Shown piece after piece: positions 49,001 through 61,000 of a stretch of DNA of 64,000 nucleotides. The position numbers were made by a program, and so were the translations under genes. The notes beneath the pieces were generated by a model. That model did not search any database and was not told the origin of the DNA. It worked only from the letters and a program-made list of their open reading frames with translations. The number at the start of each line of letters is the position of its first letter. Position 1 is the first letter of the stretch. The stretch comes from Siphonodentalium dalli (Eukaryota; Mollusca; Scaphopoda; Gadilida; Siphonodentaliidae), in assembly GCA_032622095.1 (NCBI GenBank), contig CP136065.1, forward strand, positions 211,090,151 through 211,154,150. The letters run 5' to 3'.

Positions 49001-52000
49001 TATGTAGATTGTCTCAGTCTTTGTTTTTGGTATTCTAGTGAAATCAGTATTAATATCGCATATTTCCTTTTAAAATGTAGGTGACAAATATGAAGCTATG
49101 GCAGGGACCAGCCTAGAGGCTGTCCATATTTATTGATTAAGGAGAAGTGATTTGTTATCAGGGAGAAGTCATAAAGGCTGAAGTTCAATCTACACCCCCA
49201 ATGTCAGTTTCATGTCCCATTTCAAACTCCATGCAGGGTTTGCCTCCTTTGATGACTCGGTAAGACCGCTGCTACCAGCGACATTTCACCCACATTTGGT
49301 GGACTTCCGCGATATTAAGATATAAACTAAGCGAACAAAGCAACATTTTGCCCTTGTTAAGCACACAAAATATCGAACACAATATGTATAAATTTTGTAC
49401 CTTATGTTTGAAAAGTCCCACTAAAACCGAAGAACTATATTTCGAAACGGTGTGATTCAGTTCTCCGATTATGTTATCAACACAATAGTATAAACGCACG
49501 TGTATGACATTGTCACAACTCGAACGGCAAGTCAAACACAAGAGTTCTAATTTGCTGCAATTTTGACGAGTAGCTTGCGAAAATCGTCAACAAAACTTCC
49601 GCTCTGATTTTCCATTATGTCATTATGTCTTAGCGTGGAAATTGTTCTCAAAGCACATAGAAAATTTGACATTGGACCGATCGGGTTTCGCCATTTTTGG
49701 TGGAAAATCCCATGCTGCTAAATATAGAAACATGGATTAGTACCCAGCCGGTTACAGAGTCAGAAAGGAAGAATGACTGGTGCGCTCTGGTAGAGATTGG
49801 TCCCATTTGCTGATTTAAGTATGTTTTATCTAGGTTTTGGATCATGTAATAAATAGATCTACAAATCGTCCTCGGTTGATAGCGGAATTTACAAAACTTG
49901 TCCAGTAAATTAGGTCTGAACCTCGCCAAAGGCTTGGTCCAGACAGGACTCATTTTGTAAATTCCGCTATAAACTGGGGTCGAGTTGTAGATCCTCTATT
50001 TATGCAATACAAGAGCTCATTTATTATCCCACTGTAATCAGTAACTACACCATCGTTATCAGAAAATACACTTCAACTGCACTGTTTGCAAATATACATG
50101 CTGGACAAGCCTTGAAATATAGCGTGCCTGTTATTTGCAGAATGAGGTCCCCAGAGGGTGAATTTAGTGATGCTACCCCCGCATAGCGGGCTAGCATCAC
50201 CAAATTCACCCTCTGGGGACCTCATTCTGCTTACACCTCAGAGGTCCCAGAGGGTGAATTTGGTGATGCTATCCCGCTATGCGGGGGTAGCATCACTAAA
50301 TTCACCCTCTGGGGACCTCATTCTGCAAATGACAGACACACTATTTCAAGGCTTGATGCTGGAATATGAGGGATAGATAACTTCTCCCGAAGACAAAGAT
50401 AGGGAGAAGTGATACATTTTAGTGAGAAGATGTCTCCCATCTCCCACTGGGCTTGTCCCTTAGCTACGTTGGAAAGAATTTGGAGAAAATGAATTGGGAC
50501 AAACTGTTTGAATAGCAATGGTAGATTTGAAATGGAATTAAATATTCAAGATTTACAGAATTGTTCAATTTTAATTTGAGTGATGATTTCTTCTGTTGGC
50601 AGCTAAGCCTGTGATAAGTAAAACCTTGAATCGATATGTTGACTGGATCGAGACGATTGCTTCTGAAGTCGTCAAAGCCAAACAGACATGCTATCATTCA
50701 CTACAAGAGCCAATCCAAGTGTCCCTCAACATATTTCCTATCTACATACATCAACCAGGTATGTTCACAGATATAGTCTTCAATACCATTTCAGGTCTTG
50801 TTCAGCATATTCCCTATATCAATCTGTTATAGACATTATTGAATCTGTTATAGTGATGTTGATTACTCCGCTGTGGTGTTCAGAGTGGAATAGCAAATAT
50901 AAATCGTGCCAAAATGTTTTATTTACGACGTCACGACTTCTAAATTATTCAGTACTAAATTTTGAATTTCTTGACAATATTCGATTATAAAGGACACTTT
51001 AGGTAATATTGGTCAATTCTGGACTCTTATACATACGCTTTTCAGTGTTTAATTAGTTGTCGTAAACTCTGAATTTGTAAACACTATGTGAAATTAGCCA
51101 TGCGGCGGAAAAGTTCTTATGCTATTTTTAGCTATTGGGTGGGGTATACTAGAATCGTGCTGGCTGAAGGAATTCCCCTAGTTTTGGGGATACATGCACC
51201 TATTGCCTGAATGGTTACATCACTTTACTGATGATTTTGGGATTGGCTAGAAATTACGTAATATCTGCTTGCAGTAATGGAACCTCTACCCAAATTCGTC
51301 AGACTCAGTAACTGAAGTGTCTGAGTGATTTTAATCAGAACTGTATCCAATTTGGCAGAAAACGGCGTCATTGTTATAAATTAATTACATGCAGTGATCT
51401 TTATTGGCGAAATTTTATTACGGTATGTTTATCACCCAATGATTCATCCCAAAGTAGTAAATATTTTCATTTGTGCGTAGTTCAAACATTGTGTTCTCTG
51501 AAATGGTACAGTCGATGTGGTTGGAATTTTCTAAAATCTTAGTTGATTGCTAATTTCTTCCAGTGGATGCTAATTAATATGTTTTTTTCACTGAATTAAC
51601 CCTTTACCCAACAGAAGGGCCCTGTGCCAATGCATTCTCTTATATATGCGAGTCGACCATAGGTCGCCTCGCATATATAAGAGAATGCATTGGCTTAACA
51701 CATTAAAAATTATAAAATTGTTAAAGAATGTATGAAAAAATGGTAAAAAGTGTTAAAAAAAGATATTTTTTTTAGGCCAATGCATTCTCTTATATATGCG
51801 AGGCGACCTATGGTCGACTCGCATATATAAGAGAATGCATTGGCACAGGGCATAACTGTAACTATCACAATGTGGTCAAGGAGCCGGTTCCAATGATATC
51901 CATATTTGTATGGTTTTATTGAGACAGACCGAAGATATTTTAGGCTGTTGAAGCTTGTTTTGGCCGGTTTGTTGGGTAAAGGGTTAAGTCCACAATACAT

Positions 52001-55000
52001 CTTTAAGTTTCAGAAATCAATTTGTGGTGAATTGTTGCATGTTATTGAATTTACAGAGATAGTAGGCTGCGGTTAAGATATCAATCTAATTGATTCTACT
52101 CTATATTTCTAATGGTCATCATCATGAATGGTTTGATTAAATTTTAACCTAATTAAATTGAAATTTATGGGATATTTCCCTCAGACAAGGTTCACAATAA
52201 AACCAAACTGGTGCTGTCGATTTTATGGGATAAATTGACCAAATGCTAAACTGGGCCTATCCATTAACCATTTCTTTACTAAATACTCATTGACGAGTAG
52301 TTCCCTTAGGAAATGTTCAGATAATTTGTTCAACATAGGCCATTTGTTCAACATATTATCTGAACATTTCCCATTAATGAATATGAATTCTTTTGCAATT
52401 GTATTATCTGTTCATCTGTCTGTGTTTATATTTCTTGAACAGCACTCCAGATGAATAAAAGACCATTCCAGTGCATACCCTTATAACTGATGGGAGAATC
52501 TACAGTAATGCCCTAATTAATCAACTCCTTAACCACAGCAGAATTATGGGTAACTTTTCAGGATTTAGTCAGAAATATGGCTTGTTGCCATATTTCCGAC
52601 TAAATCCTGAAAAGTTACCCATAATTCTGCTGTGGTTAAGGAGTCGATTACTTAGAGCATTACTGTATTTAGTAAAGAAACCATGAGAAAATCTATGATA
52701 TAATTAGTTACATATGATACATAATTCATAGTACACTTGCTGTAATTGTTCTACCCATAATTCATAGTACATTTGCTGTAATTGTTTTATTGCAGATATT
52801 GTGGAAGTCTTTATGAGCTTCTTCCTCGCCTTATTCCAAGGTCTGAGGTTACAGATGGGTGTGCCTTTCACTGAGCAAATCGTTCAGACATTCCTCAGTC
52901 TGTTCAACAGGTGACATTCTATTTTAACCCGTACCATGACTGGAGCTTCCTGTAATTTTGTGAAAACCCTGTGCCAATACATTCTCTTACATATGCAAGT
53001 CTCCCATAGGGAGCCTCGTATATATAAGAGAATACATTGGCCAAACAATATTTGCCTTGAATTTATATAAGAGAATGCACTGGCACAGGGTCTTTGTTGA
53101 TGCACCAGTGCAGCTCCCGCCATGAAAGGGTTAAAGGAACTCACTGCCTTCACATTATGCACATGCGAAAAGTCATGAACGTCTATTAAATTATTATCAT
53201 AAACAAGTACATGTAAAAAAAGATCATCTTTGTTCACAGTATCGTTATCAATAATTTTCCATTAATAAGATTTTGCATGTCAAAACCATTGTTATGTAAA
53301 CATTACCGTCACAGCTACATTGCCGACCAAGGCCTTGTTAGTACAATAAAATATAAAATTTCATTCAAAACGTAAGGTGAACATTGGAAAAAGTCAAAGC
53401 ATTGAAAAATATTCTGAAAAATATATTTAGACTTGCTGCGCAATCAAGCCTTGAAATAGTGTGTCTGTCATTTGCAGAATGAGGTTCCCAGAGGGTGAAT
53501 TTAGTTATGCTACCCCGCATAGCGGGCTAGCATCACCAAATTAACCCTCTGGGAACCTCATTCTGCTGAGGTGTAAGTAGAATGAGGTCCCCAGAGGGAC
53601 CTCATTCTGCAAATGACAGACACACTATTTCAAGGCTTGTTGCAATGGTTTCAGCATGCAAAATATCATTATTGGATAATTATTTATAGTTAAAGGAGAA
53701 CAAAGTTTATTTATTTTTACATGAACTTGTTAATGATTGTTGTCTTTCAGACATTCGTAGACTTTTCACATCTACCCACTGTGAAGGCCTTGGGTCCCTT
53801 TAATGTATGGTTTTGAAAAAAAACCCAGAGGGTGAATTTAGTGACGCTATCCAGCACCAAATTCCCCCTCTGGAAACCTCCTTCTGCTGAGGCCCCAACT
53901 GATACGGGTGGGAGACCTAGGATCAGATTGAATTTCCCTAGTTGAAGTTGGTGATGTTCACCCATTAAACATCTCGATTATGCCTTTTATCTTCTGCAAA
54001 TTAGGGGATATAGAAACTTCCCTGAAGGGAAATAGTAATTAAAAACTGGTAATTTGAGAAGATGAGGCCTAAACAGAATGAGGTCTCCAGAGGGTGAATT
54101 TGGTGATGCTAGCCCACCATGCGGGATAGCATCACTAAATTCAACCTCTGGGGACCTCATTCTACAAATGACAGACACTATTTGCTGGCTTGCTTTTCTC
54201 ATGTAATTGTGAAACCTATTCACCAGATGTTAATTGTTAGCTATATATTTCTTGTGTGGCTTGTCTGTTAGCAAGCCTTGAAATAGTGTGCCTGTCATTT
54301 GCAGAATGACGTCCCCAGAGGGTGAATTTAGTGATGCTACCCCGCATAGCGGGCTAGCATCACCAAATTCACCCTCTGGGAACCTCATTCTGCTGAGTTG
54401 TAAGCAGAATGAGGTCTCCAGAGGGTGAATTTGGTGATGCTAGCACGCTATGCGGGGTAGCATCACTAAATTCACCCTCTGGGGACCTCATTCTGCAAAT
54501 GATAGACACACTATTTCAAGGCTTGTCTGTTAGACCTTCATTAAATGCTAAATTTTACAAAAAACCTTTATCAAGGTATCATTATTTTAGCATAACACCA
54601 AAGGGCGTTTAATTTATTAGTTGCTTTTTACATGCGAATATGATAAAGGGTGGTTAATCCAAGGTAGTCTAGGCTGTTATATTCTATGCTTTCGTTACTT
54701 TTATCTTGACATTTGTAAATTGCCGCAAGGTAGACTGCTCTGGACACCATTAGTGAAGTTTCCACTACCGGAGTCCAAGACAGGGGTGCCTCTACTGTGG
54801 GACCGGGATAGGATAGGATATTTTATTTCAATATACACATATTAATGCATGATACATTTGACAAATATTACATTGTATATTCGAGGGGGTGGCATAGTCA
54901 GGCTAGACTGTCTTACTGCCGCCCCCAGTAAGGGCATCCCCCTGCTCATTTATTATGGGTATCACAAAACTGGAATATCAGCTTTCTGTAAGCATTTATA

Positions 55001-58000
55001 TCACAAGTTCAAAGTGCTTTCAGGTTCTTACATGGTGGGCAGACAACAGTTTATCATTCATTCTGAACACCTTGACCTTATGGCTTTGGCCTCTGATACA
55101 AATATAACTAATTTTCGCAGATGCTTATATCTCGGACTAGTTGGAGTAATACACCTTTCAATTTGCTGACGCACACGTAAAATAGTTTGCTCACTTGTAT
55201 TGTTATTTTCGGTGATCACCAGACATCTGGAAACATAAGCCAATCAACCAATTTTAATGGCATTAATAGCATCGATGCACATTATATTATGCTTCAAAAA
55301 CGTCATATCATACCATTGTTTAAGCCATGTGTAATTCCATATAGATATTATAGCAGGGTTCGCGCTGCCACTTGCCAAATTCACCAATGGCAAAAATAAT
55401 TCACATTTGGCAAAAAATATTTTCATTTGGCAAAAGTTTTGGCAAGTCACTTTTTAATTCCTCAAGCAATTTGAAAAATATTGGTCAATCAATACTATTA
55501 ATTTCAGGAAACTCGTACAACATAATTATATTAGTGGTGTTTTATAAGGTTTAGGGAAAGTATAAACACCTCTATTAAGATCAGTTAATCATATTACATT
55601 AGTTCTGATGGTTGGAGGGATTACTAATCCTCCTGTGATGTGCCCTTCTGATGGAGAAACCTTTCTACCATTGTATTGTTCGGTGATTGGCTTATTGTTG
55701 TATGATAAACCACAAAAAAGATGCGAGTATAACTAATTATTAACTAACTGCTTTTCTATAGATATCAAAAGTTGTTCAAACTGCGAGTGTCGAAACATAA
55801 GACTTAAGGTTGCAGAAAATGATACTATCAGGGATAGCAATTGCTAAAATAACCTGGCAAAAAATATTTTCATTTTGGCAAATTAATTGGCAAAAGTAAA
55901 TTTCGGCCCAGCGCGGTCCCTGTATTCTAGAGACCATTCTATTTCAGTCTTACAAGACAAAACTTATATAATGCTTAATTTGATGCTGATTGTGAAAGTT
56001 TTCAGGCCCACAAACTGACAGAATACAACTAATTTCAAAGGCGCGCCTGTCCTTGACCCAACTGAAAATATCTCGATATAGTCTGAACCAATCATGTCCA
56101 TGCACTACGGCCGAGTTGGTATATGGTACATAGAATGATAAGGTTTTGCCGAATATTAATCATACAGTATCACACTTGGTATCACTTTTGAATCATGAGA
56201 TTGAAATATCCCAGGCACGGGGAAAAAATGTTGATAGAGGTTTTACCCAAACATTCGTGCCGAACAAAATAATTGTTTCTATGTATCTATATTACACTGC
56301 TACAAAGATTAATAAGATCACATAACATGCGACTCGGTGAATTTTAATCAAATAACTTTGTGCTTTCAGAGAACAATTAACTGAGACACTGTCTAACGAA
56401 ACTAGTGCTTCAATCAGGGTAGTGGAAAAGTAAGTATATGTAAACCCTTTACTGTATATTTTATATTATTCATTTCTGATATTCTCTGTTGACTTAACAT
56501 GGCTATGTATTAGACCTCTGAGTCGAGTCGAAAGATGATATAAATTATAAATTTACTAAATATGATTTAGGTGAACTTGACCCTTTCTTCAGCTTTTTAG
56601 TCAATAGTCATGTTTGTTGAACTTGTTATATGAATATTTCCCAACAATTAATAGAAATCCTTCTGCACTTGTATTATCTGATTGTCTGTTTGTCAGTTGC
56701 TTATATTTCCTGAACATCCCTCCAGATGAACTGAATGGGAGAATCCATTCATTAAAGAAAGGATTACAAATGCGAGTCTCCCTCAGGGAGCCTCGCATAT
56801 ATATGAAGAGAATGCATTGGTCTAACAAAGTTTACCTTGATCTTGTAAGCCATTGCATTCTCTTATATATGCGAAGCTCCATACTTGCATAAATAAGAGA
56901 ATGCACTGGCACAGGATCTTTAATGCCGCATCCGTGCAGCTCCCTCATGAAAGGGTTGATGAAAAATGTGAGAATAGCTTACATTGATTATGTGATGGCA
57001 GTGGTCAGACAAGGGGACTCTACTCTGCCTTACAGTTCGGCATCATCTTTGTCACTAGCTTACAACGATGGAGAAACTTTATCTAGTTTTGATTCTATCA
57101 TTTATTATGATTATACTTAATGGAATAGCACTAATAGCATGTCATGAAAGTGTTAAGGAAACCAACATGATTGCATGTCACCTTTATATAGTAATTGATT
57201 GAACATATTTATTGTGACCCACAAATGTATATACAAATTACACATATTATTATAGACATAGATAGTTGTGTGGGCACAGAGGATTGGAGCACAAGTTGCG
57301 GAACTTATCAGAGCCCCTCTCCTCTGGCATTCAGCTGCTAATAAAAGTATTTAGAGATAGGTTCAAAATTTGTGTTTAAAGTGGATGCTGCATGCTGTAG
57401 CTGTTATATAGTAGTTAAATGTATTGCTGTGATATAATTTATATCTGACTCTCTCATCATATCATTCTCAAGCCTTGAAATAGTGAGCCTGTCATTTGCA
57501 GAATGAGGTTCCCAGAGGGTGAATTAGTGATGCTATCCCGCACAGCGGGCTAGCATCACCAAATTCACCCTCTGGGAACCTCATTCTGCTAAGGCCTAAG
57601 CAGAATGAGGTCCCCAGAGGGTGAATTTGGTGATGCTAGCCCGCTATGCGGGGTAGCATCACTAAATTCACCCTCTGGGGACCTCATTCTGCAAATGACA
57701 GACACACTATTTCAAGGCTTGATCATTCTTGTTCTCTCATGTTCACAGATTCCTGAAGATCATCCAGCTGATAGTGCAGGAACCTGAGGCCGCCTTCAAA
57801 GCATTCCTACCCACAATTCTTAACATATGTATGGACCAGATCTATCCAATCATAGCTCAAGTAAGCATCCTATTTATGAACATATCAAGCCCCAATCAAA
57901 ATAATATGTACCTGCAAGATATGTCTCTTATAAATTGCTGAGTTGAAATGAACTACATTTTTCTTAAAATTGATAGCCATCATCATGTACTCTCATCAAT

Positions 58001-61000
58001 TTTGCTAATGAGTGACCTACATAACTTTATATGACCAAGTTGGTTTTAACCCTTTCAGTGCCAGGTCCGATTTTTGTATCAACCCATATACCCTGTGCCA
58101 ATGTATTCTCTTATATATGCAAGTCAACCATAGGTCGCCTCGCATATATAAGAGAATTCATTGGCCTAACAATTTTTCATCATTTGTTATTATTTTTTAC
58201 AATTTTTATAATTTTTACTTATATTCTTTAACAGACTTATTTTGTAGGTTTAGTGCCAAGGAATCTTACGTTTTTTCATGGGCATCAAAATTATTACTAT
58301 GAATACTTGGTGATAGTTTTGAGTTATAACATGCCCCTAAGGTTTTATCCAGTTTGTTTTTAAATTCGCTATAGCATGCTTAAGCATACCCAAAAAAAAT
58401 TCAACCCAAAAAATTGAAAAAAATTTAGGGCTGATTTTCAGACTGTAAATTAGGGCCGATGAGATCGGCCCCTAGCACTGAAAGGGTTAATCGCTTCTGT
58501 TGAGTACAAAAGATAGTCTCTCTCTTCCGAACCACAACAAAACAACATCATAAATTTTATAAATCCTGATTTCAAGACTACAAATAGTTGTTTTGTGAAT
58601 TAAATACAGATAAAACTGAAGATGTGGGTATATTATTTGTCTATAAAGACATAATAAAGTGGTTTATTTCAATCATAATTCATAGTAAATCTCTTGGCTG
58701 ATCTGCAATTTGCTGTGATTGAGGCTGCTTACAAGATAGAGTTATCCTTCTTGATGTGCTCCGAATTTTGTTCACATGGATTTCTGTTCTAAAAATAGCC
58801 AATTGATATTAATCGATAGAAGCTTTTCCAGACAGGTGTCCTCAATTCATATCTATTATTTGATACCCTTGAATCTATATAAAACTTACTGGGAAGAGAT
58901 AGATCATCTTTAACTATTGTTACTTCGGGGGGGGGGGGGGGGATTTATAATCGGAACATAGGTCTTATTTAGGTAGTTTATACTAGACAACAGTGATAAC
59001 AATTTAATTTTCTAATACAATTAATTTATCAAACTTGTCCTAAACCCTCACTACAGGGTTTGTACGGGTGCTTGAATATCTTGAAAGTGCTTGAATTTGG
59101 TTTTGGGTTTTTCAAGCCCTTGAAAGTCATTGAATTTTCCCTTAAACACCCTAAGGTGCTTGAAAGTGCTTGAATTTAGTCATCAAATGTTGTCTTATTG
59201 ACACACGCTTGCCGTCTTATACGCAGTATCAAGAAGCGTCGAAATTTTCAAGCGGCATAATATGATTGCCAGGTAGTCGGTTCGTTTCGCTATTCGTGCC
59301 GGAATTCCGCGATTTGCATTGACTCATTCTAAAAATATAACAATGGCGGCGCCCATGCTTTGAAATTTTCGCTACTCATTCGTTAAAATAACAATGGGAA
59401 AGTGTGTGTTCAACACTGTGTGGTTATAGCACGAAACTTATTCTGGTTGGTTGCAACAAACGAACAACAATAGGAAGGCAATGTGCGTGCTTTGTTGCAA
59501 AGAAATATATATTTCTGGGATGGGAGAATCAGCTTTGAAAAGTCATGTGAAGTCGACAAAACACGCTGCGAAAGTTCGACAGCTATCTGTCATGACGGTG
59601 AATATCTTTTTCGCAAGGAATCAGACAAGAACGAGTGCCCCATCGAACACATCAAATACTATGTCACCTGTAAATATCACATGACCAACAGCATCCAGTT
59701 CAAATTCAAGTACCGGTATATACCTAGAAGCTGATTGAATAATATTCATATATGTATCATTGTACGAAGAAACTATGGATAAGTTGGATAAGACTGTGAC
59801 ACATGTGTGCACCTATAAGACTATATGAATAAAGGCTTAGAAATTAATGTCTGAAAACTTGAGTGTTCATCTGATAGAAGTTATATAATACAAGGTACCA
59901 GTACAGGTATATTTCTTCTCTTTACTTCATAAAGGTTTATATCAAGTTATCTATGGAATATTCATCTGTTAGGATCATATTTTCTTTCCGCTATTTATGA
60001 CCCTGTCTTTAGTACATAAATATGAAAGTTCATTAATTGGATGGGTATACTAGTTAATATTAAAACTAGTATACCCATCCAATTAATGAAATACAGGTAA
60101 TAGTAGGGATTGTGTTATTATTTTATTCTTTATTCGAACAAAGCACAAGCCATGCATCAGATCATTTTGTTGGAGACTGGATACCCTTCCTTGTATTAAA
60201 TGCAAATATTTATATAATCGGTTCTAGTAGTCTGTGAGGTGCTTGAAAATATTTGAACAAGTGCTTGAAAAGTCCTTGAAAAGTGCTTGAATTTGGTTTG
60301 AAATTCATAGTGGGAACCCTGTCACTAGTGCACATTGACTCCAGCCCTAAAACAGTTAAATGTTAGAGCTGGTTCTAAAAGTCAGCATAATTTATTTATA
60401 CTTCTGAAACTTCTCCTTTTTTCCTTACAGAAAGCTTCACCAGATATAAAGTCTTCCTTGTTTGATGTCTTATTGGATATACTGCTCAACAACTGGCGTT
60501 ATTTCTTCAAAGGTTCTGTTCTGGCGACACTTCAGAATCAAGCCGAACAGATGGAGAACAGAGAACATTTTGTCAATGTTATGCAGGTAGATTATGTTAT
60601 TAAAGACATATCATAGACTTGTTCCGGTGTGTGAAATTGATAAGTTAGTATTCAGGCATTATGCAAACCTGGGGAATATAGCATTTACTAACATCGCCGA
60701 AAATTTCAAAGAAATCGATGATACCTCTCTGTGGAAAACATCGTCTGAACTACTCTCAGTATTTACATCTGGATTTGGGCCGCAACTATCGGCGATAAAC
60801 AAACTCAAATAATTTTGCTATCGAGAGTCATTGCATTTCATTAATATATAAGAATGACGGTGTGTGTGTTTGTCGTAAAAATAACTACATTGAGCAAGAT
60901 TATTCTCCATTTCTAGATAACCCTACCGGAATGTTTCATATCACTTTAAGGCCATGCAAAGTCAATTTCCAATTTCTCCGACCAAAAAGTTCGCTCTGGG

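Larger units (their letters stand above)
59054..60321. mobile_element. hAT-like element with decayed zinc-finger frame
   Basis: Begins CAGGGTTTGTACGGGTGC and ends GGGAACCCTG. Subterminal CTTGAAAGTGCTTGAATTT repeats lie at both ends. CAGGG fits YARNG. TCACTA directly flanks both tips (59048-59053 and 60322-60327), a 6-bp rather than the usual 8-bp duplication. Confidence 0.7.
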
